Below, piece after piece: positions 25,699 through 34,974 of a DNA stretch of 64,000 bases. The translations under genes were made by a program, and so were the position numbers. Position 1 is the stretch's first letter, and each line of letters begins with the position of its first letter. The notes beneath the pieces are model-generated. The model worked only from the letters and a program-made list of their open reading frames with translations, did no database searches and had not been told where the DNA came from. Source of the DNA: Actinokineospora fastidiosa (GTDB taxonomy: Bacteria; Actinomycetota; Actinomycetes; Mycobacteriales; Pseudonocardiaceae); assembly GCF_014648415.1 (NCBI RefSeq), contig NZ_BMRB01000008.1, forward strand, positions 144,042-208,041, read 5' to 3'.

Positions 25699-26681
25699 CG
25701 GGCCGCCACCTCCTCGGCTCGGGCCGGGCGGCGCAGCAGGGCCGCGGAGCGCGGCGACTGCAGCAGGCACACGGCGATCACGACGACGGCCTTGAAGACC
25801 AGGGTGACGTTGGGCGGCACGCCGATCGTGTAGACGGTGGTGGTCAGCGTCTGGATGACCAGGGCGCCGATCAGGGTGCCGACCAGCGAGTACCGGCCGC
25901 CCGCCAGGGACGTGCCGCCGATGACCACGGCCAGGATCGCGTCCATCTCGATCCACAGGCCGATGTTGTTGGCGTCGGCGGAGTTGACGTTGGAGCTGAT
26001 CATCAGCCCGGCCACGCCCGAGCAGACGGCGATGAAGACGTAGACCGTCCAGACGATCGTCCGCGAGCGCACCCCGGCCAGCCTGCTGGCCTCCGGGTTC
26101 ACCCCGACGGCCTCGATCAGCATGCCGAGCGCCGTGCGGCGGGTGAGCAGCGCGACGCCAGCCAGCGCGGCCAGGCTGATCAGGATGGCGATAGGCAGCA
26201 CCAGGAAGCCCGCGCCGACCTGGCTGTAGAGGTCGTCGGAGACGGTGATGATCTGGCCCTCGGTGAGCAGCATGGCCAGGCCGCGCCCGGCGATCATCAG
26301 CACGAGCGTGGCGATGATCGGCTGGATGCCGACGACCGTCACGAGGAAGCCGTTCCACACCCCCAGCAGCGCCGAGAGGCCCAGGGCCAGCAGCATCGCG
26401 GTGATCGCGTCGCCGCCGGAGGCGATGTGCGTGCACGCGACCGCGGCGGCGATCGCGGCGATCGCGCCGACGGACAGATCGATGCCCCGGGTGGCGATGA
26501 CCAGGGTCATGCCGAGCGCGATGAGCAGTGTGGGCGCGCCGTTGCGCAGGATGTCGACGGTGCTGCCGAACAGGTGCCCGTCCTGGAAGCGCAGCTCCAG
26601 GAACGACGGGGTGACCACGACGTTCAGCACGATCAGGGCGGCCAGCGCCGCGAGCGGCCAGAGCAGGCGGTTGGCGCTCAC
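25695..26681 (-). CDS. Furanose-type sugar ABC transporter permease (YtfT-like)
   Basis: A 328-residue BPD_transp_2 permease with IATRGIDLSVGAIAAI and GGTSLAGGRYSLVGTLIGA signatures. The GTG start overlaps the ATPase stop (GTGA) and its own stop overlaps the next permease start (ATGA), so the ATPase and both permeases are translationally coupled. It differs clearly from its neighbour permease, which supports heterodimer formation as in the E. coli galactofuranose system. Confidence 0.88.
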   Translation of the reverse strand: MSANRLLWPLAALAALIVLNVVVTPSFLELRFQDGHLFGSTVDILRNGAPTLLIALGMTLVIATRGIDLSVGAIAAIAAAVACTHIASGGDAITAMLLALGLSALLGVWNGFLVTVVGIQPIIATLVLMIAGRGLAMLLTEGQIITVSDDLYSQVGAGFLVLPIAILISLAALAGVALLTRRTALGMLIEAVGVNPEASRLAGVRSRTIVWTVYVFIAVCSGVAGLMISSNVNSADANNIGLWIEMDAILAVVIGGTSLAGGRYSLVGTLIGALVIQTLTTTVYTIGVPPNVTLVFKAVVVIAVCLLQSPRSAALLRRPARAEEVAAR

Positions 26682-28222
26682 CCGGCCACCGCCGTCGGCT
26701 CGGGGTGCGCGGCGATGCGGGTCATCACCGCGTCGACCGTGACCTCGCCACCGCGCAGCTCCCCGACGACGCGCCGGTCGCGCAGCACGACCACGCGGTC
26801 GGACACGCGCACCACCTCCTCCAACTCGGCGGAGATGAACACCACCGCCATGCCGTCGGCGGCCAGGTCGGCCACCACCTTCTGGATCTGGGCCTTGGCG
26901 CCGACATCGATGCCGCGGGTGGGCTCGTCGAGGATGAGCACCTTCGGCCGGGTGACCAGCCAGCGGGCCAGCAGCACCTTCTGCTGGTTGCCGCCGGACA
27001 GCGTGCCGATGACCGCGTCCGGGTCGGCTGGCCGGATGTCCAGCTTCCCGATGAACTCCGCCACCAGCGCGTCCGCCGTCCGGCGCGGGATCGGCCGCGC
27101 CCAGCCGCGCGCGGCCTGCAGCGCGAGCACGAGGTTGTCGCGGATGGTCAGGTCGGCGACCAGGCCGTCGGCCTTGCGGTCCTCCGAGGAGAACGCGACG
27201 CCGCGGGCGATCAGGGACCGGGGGCCGCGGACGCGGACCGGCGTCCCGCCGACGACCAGCCTGCCGGTGTCGGCGCGGTCCGCGCCGAACAGCAGCCGGG
27301 CCAGCTCGGTGCGGCCCGAGCCGAGCAGCCCGGCCAGCCCGACGACCTCGCCCGCGTGCAGGTCGAGGTCGAACGGCGCGATCGCGCCCGCGCGGCCGAC
27401 GCCCTCGGCCCGCAGCACGACGTCGGCGCCGGGGGAGTGGCGCTCCCCCCGCCGCTCCACCTCGGCCAGCGCGCCGAGCTCGCGGCCGATCATGGCCGAC
27501 ACCAGCGCCATGCGGTCCAGCTCCTCGGTGCGCCACTCGCCGACGAGACGGCCGTTGCGCAGCACGGTCATCCGGTCGGAGATCTCGTAGACCTGGTCGA
27601 GGAAGTGGGAGACGAACAGGATCGCCACGCCGTCGTCGCGCAGCACCCGCAGGATGCGGAACAGCTCGGCGACCTCCTCGGCGTCCAGACTGGACGTCGG
27701 CTCGTCGAGCACCAGCACCCGCGCGTCGACCGTCAGCGCCCTGGCGATGGCGACCAGCTGCTGCACCGCGATCGGGTGGCTGCCCAGCGTGGAGCCGGGA
27801 TCGATGGCCAGGCCGATGCGGGCCAGCAGTTCGGCGGCGCGCGCCCGGGTGGCCTTGCCGTCGATGCGGCCGAACCTCCTCGGCTCACGGCCCAGCAGGA
27901 TGTTCTCCGCCACCGACAGGTTCGCGCAGAGGTTGACCTCCTGGTACACCGTGGCTATGCCCGCCTCCTGCGCCTGGCCGGGCCCGGTGAAGGAGACCTG
28001 CGCGCCGTCGAGGCGGATCTCGCCGGTGTTGTGGGTGTGCACGCCGGTCAGGGTCTTGATCAGGGTGGACTTCCCGGCCCCGTTCTCGCCCATCAGGGCG
28101 TGCACCTCGCCGGGGAACAGCCGGAAGTCGACCGCCGAGAGCGCCTTCACGCCCGGGAACCCGATGGAGATCCCGCGCATGTCGACCACCGGGTCGGGGC
28201 CACCCCGTGGGGAATCGGTCAT
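26678..28222 (-). CDS. Sugar ABC transporter ATP-binding protein with two ATPase domains (YtfR-like)
   Basis: A 514-residue cytoplasmic ATPase made of two ABC cassettes. The first has Walker A GENGAGKST and Walker B VLVLDEPTSSLD; the second has the degenerate GLLGSGRTEL in place of Walker A, signature LSGGNQQK and Walker B VLILDEPTRGID. This tandem form is standard for ribose/arabinose/galactofuranose importers. The ATG at 28222 has only a weak ribosome site, and a hairpin lies between it and the binding-protein gene, which should lower its expression relative to that gene. Confidence 0.92.
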   Translation of the reverse strand: MTDSPRGGPDPVVDMRGISIGFPGVKALSAVDFRLFPGEVHALMGENGAGKSTLIKTLTGVHTHNTGEIRLDGAQVSFTGPGQAQEAGIATVYQEVNLCANLSVAENILLGREPRRFGRIDGKATRARAAELLARIGLAIDPGSTLGSHPIAVQQLVAIARALTVDARVLVLDEPTSSLDAEEVAELFRILRVLRDDGVAILFVSHFLDQVYEISDRMTVLRNGRLVGEWRTEELDRMALVSAMIGRELGALAEVERRGERHSPGADVVLRAEGVGRAGAIAPFDLDLHAGEVVGLAGLLGSGRTELARLLFGADRADTGRLVVGGTPVRVRGPRSLIARGVAFSSEDRKADGLVADLTIRDNLVLALQAARGWARPIPRRTADALVAEFIGKLDIRPADPDAVIGTLSGGNQQKVLLARWLVTRPKVLILDEPTRGIDVGAKAQIQKVVADLAADGMAVVFISAELEEVVRVSDRVVVLRDRRVVGELRGGEVTVDAVMTRIAAHPEPTAVAG

Positions 28223-28253
28223 CGCCGAACTTTCGTCGTCGGTGGAACGCGGC

Positions 28254-28298
28254 CCCCGCCACCGCCTCACGCGGACCAGGGCGTCCGTGGTGGCGGGG
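28254..28298 (-). terminator. Intercistronic hairpin between binding-protein and ATPase genes
   Basis: A 10-bp perfect stem CCCCGCCACC/GGTGGCGGGG (28254-28263 with 28289-28298) lies in the 110-base gap. In ABC operons such hairpins act as partial terminators or mRNA-stabilising ends that keep binding protein in excess; that role here is inferred. Confidence 0.5.
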
Positions 28299-28332
28299 AC
28301 CGCGGCTGGGGGATGGGCGGACAGGCCAGGTC

Positions 28333-29310
28333 TCAGTACTGCCGCTCGGGAAGGACCGCCTTGGCCTGCTCGGGGGTGAAGGTGGTCTCCTCGGTCACCA
28401 CCCGGGCGGGGACCTCCTCGCCCGCGACGACCTTGGCGGCGAGGTCCATCAGCTGCTCGCCCAGCAGCGGGTTGCACTCGACGATGAAGTTGATCTCGCC
28501 GTTGGCCAGGGCGGTCATGCCGTCCTTGACCGCGTCAACGGTCACGATCTTGATGTCCGTGCCGGGCTTCTTGCCCGCGGCCTTGATCGCCTCGATGGCG
28601 CCGAGCCCCATGTCGTCGTTGTGGGCGTAGACGACGTCGATGTCCGGGGTGGACTTGAGGAACGCCTCCATGACCTGCTTGCCGCCGGACCGGGTGAAGT
28701 CCCCGCTCTGCGTGGCGACGATCTTGATGTCCGGCCGCGCCGCGATGACCTCCTCGAAGCCGGTCTTGCGGTCGATGGCGGGCGCCGCCCCGGTCGTGCC
28801 CTGCAACTCGACGACGGTGACCGCGCCCTGGGTGTTGTCGACGACCCACTGGCCCGCCTTGCGGCCCTCCTCCACGAAGTCGGAGCCGAGGAACGTCTTG
28901 TAGAGCGAGGTGTCCTCGGAGTCGATCGCGCGGTCGGTCAGGATCACCGGGATGTCGGCGCGCTTGGCCTCCAGCAGCACGGTGTCCCAGCCCGTCTCGA
29001 CGACCGGGCTGAACGCGATGACGTCGACCTTCTGCTGGATGAAGGACCGGATCGCCTTGATCTGGTTCTCCTGCTTCTGCTGGGCGTCGGAGAACTTCAG
29101 CTCGACGCCCGCCGCGGCGGCGGCCTCCTGGATCGACTTGGTGTTCGCCGTCCGCCAGCCGCTCTCGGCGCCCACCTGGGAGAAGCCCATGGTGATCCTG
29201 TCGTCGCCCTGGGCCGCCCCGCCCGGCGCCGCCGCGCCGTCGCCGCCGCCGCACGCGGCGAGCGTGGACAGCAGGACCGCGCCGACCGCCGCCGTGATTG
29301 TTCTCAACAC
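28333..29310 (-). CDS. Furanose-binding ABC transporter lipoprotein (YtfQ-like)
   Basis: A 325-residue periplasmic-binding-protein type I family lipoprotein. The lipobox LSTLAAC puts the anchor at Cys20. The segments MGFSQVGAESGWR, QKQENQIKAIRSF and FSPVVETGWD closely follow E. coli YtfQ, which binds galactofuranose; here the neighbouring araBDA genes and arabinofuranosidases suggest arabinofuranose. GTG at 29310 has GGAGGA upstream. Promoter: TTGACG on the minus strand at 29405-29410, followed seven bases later by an operator palindrome. Confidence 0.9.
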   Translation of the reverse strand: MLRTITAAVGAVLLSTLAACGGGDGAAAPGGAAQGDDRITMGFSQVGAESGWRTANTKSIQEAAAAAGVELKFSDAQQKQENQIKAIRSFIQQKVDVIAFSPVVETGWDTVLLEAKRADIPVILTDRAIDSEDTSLYKTFLGSDFVEEGRKAGQWVVDNTQGAVTVVELQGTTGAAPAIDRKTGFEEVIAARPDIKIVATQSGDFTRSGGKQVMEAFLKSTPDIDVVYAHNDDMGLGAIEAIKAAGKKPGTDIKIVTVDAVKDGMTALANGEINFIVECNPLLGEQLMDLAAKVVAGEEVPARVVTEETTFTPEQAKAVLPERQY

Positions 29311-29383
29311 GATGCTTCTTCCTCCGTGGTCAACCGTGGCGCCCGCTGTCGGCGAAGCGCGTGACCCTGGTCACGGGAGCTAG

Positions 29384-29397
29384 AGTGAACGTTCACA
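29384..29397. promoter_or_regulatory. LacI-type operator 1 (transporter promoter)
   Basis: AGTGAACGTTCACA, with a perfect 12-bp palindromic core GTGAACGTTCAC. It follows a minus-strand TTGACG by seven bases, the same geometry as at araB, so binding would block the transporter promoter. Confidence 0.7.
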
Positions 29398-29579
29398 ATC
29401 CTGCCGTCAACCCCTGCGGAACCACGAATTCGCATCGTTGACACCCCGTGAGCGGCCCCGTCGGCTGCGTGCCAGCTTTCCTTGCAAGGTACGGCCACCA
29501 GGCACTCCTGGTAGTCTGACCACTGTGATCGGCGCGGCGGGACCGTCGCCGGGTCGGTCGACGGATCGGTTCAGATCCC

Positions 29580-29593
29580 TGTTATCGCTAACA
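29580..29593. promoter_or_regulatory. LacI-type operator 2 (regulator promoter)
   Basis: TGTTATCGCTAACA, palindromic in its outer five bases, 35 bases before the regulator start. Thirteen of its fourteen bases recur upstream of the GH43 gene at 38735. Suggests autoregulation. Confidence 0.7.
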
Positions 29594-29628
29594 AGTATCG
29601 AACCGGTAACGACGGAATCGAGGCTGCT

Positions 29629-30660
29629 GTGGACAATGCGACGGCGAGTGGGCGCGTGGCCAGGGACCCGGCCATGGTCGACGTCGCGCGGCTGGCGGGC
29701 GTGTCGCACCAGACGGTGTCGCGGGTCCTCAACGGCCACCCCAACGTCCGCGAGCAGACCCGGCTCCGGGTGCGCGCCGCGATGGAGGAGCTGGGCTACC
29801 GGCCCAACGCCGCGGCCCGCGCGCTGGTCACGGGCCGCTCGCAGCTGATCGGGGTGGTCGCCCAGAACTCCACCCTCTACGGGCCGTCGTCGCTGCTGGC
29901 CGCGTTCGAGCTGGCCGCGTCCGCGGCGGGCTTCGCCGTCAGCGTCCGGCGGGTGCGGGAGCTGGACCGGTCCTCGATAGAGGCGGCCCTCGAACAGCAC
30001 CGCAACCAGCGCGTCGCGGGCATCGTGGCCATAGCGCCCACGGCGTCGGCGAACGAGGCCCTGGCCACCGTCTCGGCCGGGGTCCCGCTGGTGACCATCG
30101 ACGGCGACCCCGAGCGCGGCGCGCCGCTGGTGACCGTCGACCAGGAGGCGGGCGCCTACGCGGCCACCAAGCACCTGCTCGACGCGGGCCACGCCACGGT
30201 GTGGCACGTGTCCGGGCCCGCGGACTGGTTCGACGCCGACGGCCGCGTGCGCGGGTGGCGCCGTGCGCTCGACGAGGCGGGCGCGGAGGTCCCGCCGCTG
30301 GCGGCCGCGGACTGGAGCGCCGCCGCCGGGTACCGCGCCGGGCAGATGTTGGCGCGGATGCCAGAGGTCACCGCGGTCTTCGCCGCCAACGACCACCTCG
30401 CGCTGGGCATCCTGCGCGCGCTGAGCGAGCGCGGCCGGTCGGTGCCCGACGACGTCAGCGTGGTCGGCTTCGACGACGTGCCCGAGGCGGAGTTCTTCAT
30501 CCCGCCGCTGACCACCATCCGGCCGGACTTCGACGCCGTGGCCGCCGAGACGCTCGGCCTGCTGCTGGCCCAGCTCTCCGGCACCCAGGCGGCCCCGGTG
30601 CAGCGCACCCTCGTCCCGGAGCTGGTCGAACGTCGCAGCGTGGCGCCGCCCCAGCGCTGA
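29629..30660 (+). CDS. LacI-family regulator of arabinose utilisation (AraR-like)
   Basis: A 343-residue LacI/GalR repressor. The helix-turn-helix and hinge helix occupy about residues 15-70 (VDVARLAGVSHQTVSRVLNGHPNV), followed by a sugar-binding periplasmic-protein-like core (IDGDPERGAPLVTVD, VFAANDHLALGILRAL, SVVGFDDVPEAEFF). Its place between the transporter and araBDA, plus five related palindromes in the block, marks it as the local regulator; arabinose is the presumed inducer. GTG at 29629 begins the frame; an ATG at 29674 would cut into the DNA-binding domain lead. Confidence 0.88.
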   Translation: MDNATASGRVARDPAMVDVARLAGVSHQTVSRVLNGHPNVREQTRLRVRAAMEELGYRPNAAARALVTGRSQLIGVVAQNSTLYGPSSLLAAFELAASAAGFAVSVRRVRELDRSSIEAALEQHRNQRVAGIVAIAPTASANEALATVSAGVPLVTIDGDPERGAPLVTVDQEAGAYAATKHLLDAGHATVWHVSGPADWFDADGRVRGWRRALDEAGAEVPPLAAADWSAAAGYRAGQMLARMPEVTAVFAANDHLALGILRALSERGRSVPDDVSVVGFDDVPEAEFFIPPLTTIRPDFDAVAAETLGLLLAQLSGTQAAPVQRTLVPELVERRSVAPPQR

Positions 30661-30749
30661 TCACCGTCCGAACGAGGGCCGGGATACACATCCCGGCCCT
30701 CGTTTTGTGCACGCTCACTGCGGCTGACACCGCTTGTTGGAACCGGGTC

Positions 30750-30777
30750 TTGACGGCGATCGTGTTAACGATAACAC
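30750..30777 (+). promoter_or_regulatory. araB promoter with overlapping LacI-type operator 3
   Basis: A -35-like TTGACG (30750-30755) is followed seven bases later by the palindrome TGTTAACGATAACA (30763-30776), which covers a -10-like TAACAC (30772-30777, 16-base spacing). The same TTGACG-N7-operator arrangement occurs at the transporter promoter. Confidence 0.7.
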
Positions 30778-30817
30778 TCGGCGCTGTCCCCCTCTTCCCC
30801 CTGACAAGGGCGGCTTC

Positions 30818-32500
30818 ATGACCAACGATGACGACGCGCTGGTGGTGGGTGTCGACTTCGGCACCCTGTCCGGCCGCGCCGTGGTGGTCCGGGTGCGCGA
30901 CGGGGCCGAGCTCGGCGCCGCGGTGCACGAGTACCGGCACGGCGTGGTGGACCGGGTCCTGCCCGCCACCGGCGCCGCGCTCCCCCCGGACTGGGCGCTG
31001 CAGGTGCCCCAGGACTACCGCGACGTGCTGCGCTCGGCCGTGCCCGCCGCGCTCGCCGACGCCGGGGCCGACCCGGCCAGGGTGATCGGCGTCGGCACCG
31101 ACTTCACCGCCTGCACGATGGTCCCCACCACCGCCGACGGCACGCCGTTGTGCGAGCTGCCGGAGTTCGCGGGCAACCCGCACGCCTACGTCAAGCTGTG
31201 GCGGCATCACGCCGCCCAGCCGCAGGCCGACCGGATCAACGAGCTGGCCGCCCGGCGGCGGGAGAAGTGGCTGCCCCGCTACGGCGGGCTGATCTCCGCG
31301 GAGTGGGAGTTCGCCAAGGGCCTCGAGTTGCTGGAGGAGGCGCCCGAGGTCTACGCGGCGATGGACCGCTGGGTCGAGGCCGCCGACTGGATCGTCTGGC
31401 AGCTCACCGGCCGCTATGTCCGCAACGCCTGCACCGCCGGGTACAAGGGCGTCTACCAGGACGGCCGGTACCCGAGCCGGGACTTCCTGGCCGCGCTCGA
31501 CCCCGGCTTCGCCGACTTCGTCGCCGACAAGGTCGAGCAGCCCATCGGCGCGCTCGGCGCCAGGGCGGGGACGCTGACCGCGGCGGCCGCCGCGTGGACC
31601 GGGCTGCCCGAGGGGATCGCCGTCGCGGTCGGCAACGTCGACGCGCACGTCACCGCGCCCGCCGCGCGCGCCGTCGAGCCCGGCCAGATGGTGGCGATCA
31701 TGGGCACGTCGACCTGCCACGTGATGAGCGGCGACGTGCTGCGCGAGGTGCCGGGGATGTGCGGGGTGGTCGACGGCGGCATCGTCCCCGGGCTCTGGGG
31801 TTACGAGGCCGGGCAGAGCGGCGTCGGCGACATCTTCGCCTGGTACATGGAGAACCAGGTCCCGCCGCGCTACCACGAGCAGGCCAGCGAGCGCGGGATC
31901 AGCGTGCACGACCTGCTGTCCGAGCTGGCCGCCGCGCAGGAGATCGGCGAGCACGGGCTGGTCGCCCTCGACTGGCACAGCGGCAACCGCTCGGTGCTGG
32001 TCGACCACGAGCTGTCGGGGATCGTGGTGGGCATGACGCTGGGCACCCGCGCCGAGGACGTCTACCGCGCGCTGGTGGAGGCCACGGCGTTCGGCACCCG
32101 GGTCATCATCGACTCGTTCACCGACGCGGGCGTGCCGGTGCGCGAGCTGATCGTCGCGGGCGGCCTGCTGCGCAACCCGCTGCTCATGCAGATCTACGCC
32201 GACGTGGTGAACCTGCCGCTGTCGGTGATCGGGTCGGCCCAGGGCCCCGCGCTCGGCTCGGCGCTGCACGCCGCCGTCGCCGCGGGCGCGTACCCGGACA
32301 TCCGGGCAGCCTCGGCGGCGATGGGCGCGAAGGAACCGTCGGTGTACCAGCCGGTCCGGGCGAACGTCGCGGCCTACGAGCGGCTGTTCGCCGAGTACGC
32401 CGAGCTCTACGACCACTTCGGGCGCGGCGGCAACGACGTCATGCACCGGCTGCGGGCGATCCGGCGCGCGGCCGTCGCCCGGCGCGAGGGGGAGGACTAG
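30818..32500 (+). CDS. araB: Ribulokinase
   Basis: A 560-residue FGGY-family carbohydrate kinase. The N-terminal GVDFGTLSGRAVVV phosphate-binding block, the GTDFTACTMVP segment and the C-terminal VAGGLLRNPLLMQIYADV and GSALGSALHAAVAAG motifs identify AraB-type ribulokinase, which makes L-ribulose 5-phosphate from L-ribulose with ATP. Length matches the family. The ATG at 30818 follows AAGGG. It is the first gene of araB-araD-araA; the araD start follows its stop directly. Confidence 0.95.
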   Translation: MTNDDDALVVGVDFGTLSGRAVVVRVRDGAELGAAVHEYRHGVVDRVLPATGAALPPDWALQVPQDYRDVLRSAVPAALADAGADPARVIGVGTDFTACTMVPTTADGTPLCELPEFAGNPHAYVKLWRHHAAQPQADRINELAARRREKWLPRYGGLISAEWEFAKGLELLEEAPEVYAAMDRWVEAADWIVWQLTGRYVRNACTAGYKGVYQDGRYPSRDFLAALDPGFADFVADKVEQPIGALGARAGTLTAAAAAWTGLPEGIAVAVGNVDAHVTAPAARAVEPGQMVAIMGTSTCHVMSGDVLREVPGMCGVVDGGIVPGLWGYEAGQSGVGDIFAWYMENQVPPRYHEQASERGISVHDLLSELAAAQEIGEHGLVALDWHSGNRSVLVDHELSGIVVGMTLGTRAEDVYRALVEATAFGTRVIIDSFTDAGVPVRELIVAGGLLRNPLLMQIYADVVNLPLSVIGSAQGPALGSALHAAVAAGAYPDIRAASAAMGAKEPSVYQPVRANVAAYERLFAEYAELYDHFGRGGNDVMHRLRAIRRAAVARREGED

Positions 32501-33175
32501 ATGGCGCTGACCCAGGCGGTGGCCGACGCGGTGGCCGGACTGCGCCGCACGGTGGCGGACCTGCACCGGGAGCTGACCCGGTACGAGCTGGTGATCTGGA
32601 CGGCTGGCAACGTCTCCGCGCGGGTCGCGGGCGCGGACCTCATGGTGATCAAGCCGTCCGGGGTGTCCTACGACGAGTTGGGGCCCGAGAAGATGGTCGT
32701 CACCGACCTGCACGGCAACCTCGTCGACGGGGAACTCGCGCCGTCGTCGGACACGGCCGCGCACGCCTACGTCTACCGGCACATGCCCGAGGTCGGCGGC
32801 GTGGTGCACACGCACTCGCCGTACGCCACGGCGTGGGCAGCGCGCGGCGAGCCGATCCCGTGCGTGCTGACCATGATCGCCGACGAGTTCGGCGGCGAGA
32901 TCCCGGTCGGCCCGTTCGCCATGATCGGCGACGACTCCATCGGCCGGGGCATCGTGGAGACCCTGCGCGGCAGCCGGTCACCGGCGGTGCTGATGCGCAA
33001 CCACGGCCCGTTCACCATCGGGCGGGACGCGCGCGCGGCGGTCAAGGCCGCGGTCATGGTCGAGGACGTCGCCCGCACCGTCCACTTCGCACACCAGCTG
33101 GGTAGGCCGGACGTGATCGACAGCGGCGCCGTCGACCGGCTCTACGAGCGCTACCAGAACGTCTACGGCCAGTAG
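32501..33175 (+). CDS. araD: L-ribulose-5-phosphate 4-epimerase
   Basis: A 224-residue class II aldolase/epimerase. The metal-binding histidines are in [38 protein letters not shown] forms the phosphate and substrate site. It converts L-ribulose 5-phosphate to D-xylulose 5-phosphate. The ATG abuts the TAG of araB, with the ribosome site GGGGGAGGA-like inside the araB 3' end, indicating tight coupling. Confidence 0.95.
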   Translation: MALTQAVADAVAGLRRTVADLHRELTRYELVIWTAGNVSARVAGADLMVIKPSGVSYDELGPEKMVVTDLHGNLVDGELAPSSDTAAHAYVYRHMPEVGGVVHTHSPYATAWAARGEPIPCVLTMIADEFGGEIPVGPFAMIGDDSIGRGIVETLRGSRSPAVLMRNHGPFTIGRDARAAVKAAVMVEDVARTVHFAHQLGRPDVIDSGAVDRLYERYQNVYGQ

Positions 33176-33200
33176 CCCACCGACTTCCCAGGGGACTCCC

Positions 33201-34697
33201 ATGTCAACACCGCCCAAGCCGCAGGTCTGGTTCCTGACCGGCAGCCAGCACCTCTACGGCCCGGAGACGCTCGAGCAGGTCGCGGGCCAGTCGCAGCGGA
33301 TCGAGCGCGCGCTGACCGCGACCGGCGCGCTGGGCGCCGAACTGGTGTGGCAGCCGGTGCTGACCGACTCATCGGCGATCCGCCAGACGCTGGAGGCGGC
33401 CAACACCGACCCGGCCTGCGTCGGTGTGATCGCCTGGATGCACACCTTCTCCCCGGCGAAGATGTGGATCAGCGGGCTGGACGCGCTGCGCAAGCCGCTG
33501 CTGCACCTGCACACCCAGCTCAACGAGGCGCTGCCGTGGTCCACGATCGACATGGACTTCATGAACCTCAACCAGGCGGCGCACGGCGACCGGGAGTTCG
33601 GCTACATCCAGACCCGCATCGGCGTGGCGCGCAAGACGGTCGCCGGACACGTGTCCGACCCGCGGCTGGTGAGCCGCGTCGCCGAGTGGGTGCGCGCCGC
33701 GGTCGGCCACAACCACCTGCGCGGGCTGCGCCTGGCCCGCTTCGGCGACAACATGCGCGACGTCGCGGTGACCGAGGGCGACAAGGTCGAGGCCGAGTTG
33801 CGCTTCGGCGTCAGCGTGAACACCTACGGCGTCAACGACCTGGTGGCGGTGGTCGACGCGGTGGCGGACGCCGAGATCGACCAGCTGGTGGCCGAGTACG
33901 CCGACGCCTACCGGCTGGCCCCCGAACTGGCCGTGGGCGGGGAGCGGCACGAATCCCTGCGCTACGCCGCGCGCCTGGAGGCGGGTCTGCGCCGGTTCCT
34001 CGTCGACGGCGGGTTCGGCGCGTTCACCACCAACTTCCAGGACCTGGGCGGATTGCGGCAGCTGCCCGGCCTGGCGGTGCAGCGGCTGATGGCCGATGGC
34101 TACGGCTTCGGCGGCGAGGGCGACTGGAAGACGAGCGCCCTGCTGGCCGCGGTCAAGGCAATGGGCCCGTCGGCGTCGTTCATGGAGGACTACACCTACC
34201 ACTTCGGCCCCGGGACGCCGAAGACGCTCGGCGCGCACATGCTGGAGGTGTGCCCGTCGATCGCCGCCGACCGGCCGTCGTGCGAGATCCACCCGCTGGG
34301 CATCGGCGACCGCGACGACCCGGTGCGCCTGGTCTTCGACGCCGAGCCCGGCCCGGCCGCGGTGATCGGCCTGGCCGACCTCGGCGACCGGTTCCGGCTG
34401 GTGGCCAACGAGATCGACGTCGTGCCGCCGGACGAGCCCCTGCCGAACCTCCCGGTCGCGCGCGCGGTGTGGACGCCGCGGCCGTCGCTTCCGATCTCGG
34501 CGGAGTGCTGGCTGACCGCGGGCGGCCCGCACCACACCGTCCTCACCCGGTCGGCGGGCGTGGGCGTGCTGCGCGACTTCGCCAGGATGGTCGACACCGA
34601 GCTGGTCGTCATCGGCGAGGCCACCACGACCGACGACTTCACCGACCGGCTCCGCTGGAACCAGGCCTACCACCGGCTCGCCCAGGGCCTGCGCTGA
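33201..34697 (+). CDS. araA: L-arabinose isomerase
   Basis: A 498-residue isomerase that interconverts L-arabinose and L-ribulose with a divalent metal. Signatures visible are [12 protein letters not shown] at the N-terminus, [37 protein letters not shown] and [10 protein letters not shown] with the metal-binding His/Glu. Length is normal. ATG follows GGGGA. It is the last gene of araB-araD-araA, giving the whole pathway from arabinose to the pentose phosphate pool. Confidence 0.96.
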   Translation: MSTPPKPQVWFLTGSQHLYGPETLEQVAGQSQRIERALTATGALGAELVWQPVLTDSSAIRQTLEAANTDPACVGVIAWMHTFSPAKMWISGLDALRKPLLHLHTQLNEALPWSTIDMDFMNLNQAAHGDREFGYIQTRIGVARKTVAGHVSDPRLVSRVAEWVRAAVGHNHLRGLRLARFGDNMRDVAVTEGDKVEAELRFGVSVNTYGVNDLVAVVDAVADAEIDQLVAEYADAYRLAPELAVGGERHESLRYAARLEAGLRRFLVDGGFGAFTTNFQDLGGLRQLPGLAVQRLMADGYGFGGEGDWKTSALLAAVKAMGPSASFMEDYTYHFGPGTPKTLGAHMLEVCPSIAADRPSCEIHPLGIGDRDDPVRLVFDAEPGPAAVIGLADLGDRFRLVANEIDVVPPDEPLPNLPVARAVWTPRPSLPISAECWLTAGGPHHTVLTRSAGVGVLRDFARMVDTELVVIGEATTTDDFTDRLRWNQAYHRLAQGLR

Positions 34698-34919
34698 CGG
34701 TCAGGGCCGGGGGCCTTCCTGCACACCGGCAACGGCCTCTCGTCGAAGACCTCACTCGACCGGATCGCCTTCCGTGGCGCGGGTTCGGCGTTCCCCGGCG
34801 GCACTGCGCCATCCGCAGCCGGGTGCTCGGAGTGAACGGCGCCGCCGCAGCCGGTGCGCAGATCGTCTTCCGGGAACCACCACGGGAGCGACGACCACCT
34901 GCGCTTCGTGCAGACGCGC
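34698..34919 (+). other. Gap after araA with possible gene remnant
   Basis: Two short stretches read like protein in different plus frames: a 25-codon part near 34713-34790 (AFLHTGNGLSSKTSLDRIAF) and one near 34880-34920 (HHGSDDHLRFVQT). Neither has a start or proper length and I cannot name a family. They could be scraps of a decayed secreted enzyme, or chance in high-GC DNA. Confidence 0.25.
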
Positions 34920-34950
34920 GCCGTGGCCCGCCTGGGTGGCGGGCCACGGC
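34920..34950. terminator. Bidirectional hairpin terminator between araA and the PL11 gene
   Basis: A perfect 13-bp stem (34920-34932 with 34938-34950) around TGGGT lies between convergent genes, 25 bases from the lyase stop. Confidence 0.75.
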
Positions 34951-34974
34951 GGTGGTCATTTCTCCGGGATCAGC

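Larger units (their letters stand above)
29311..29628. promoter_or_regulatory. Divergent control region of the sugar transporter and its LacI regulator
   Basis: These 318 bases hold no gene. They contain the transporter promoter with the palindrome at 29384-29397 on the left and the regulator-proximal palindrome at 29580-29593 on the right. The middle includes an imperfect repeat CTTGCAAGG and the ACCAGG/CCTGGT pair around 29497-29515, which could be a further hairpin; no function can be assigned. Confidence 0.6.
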
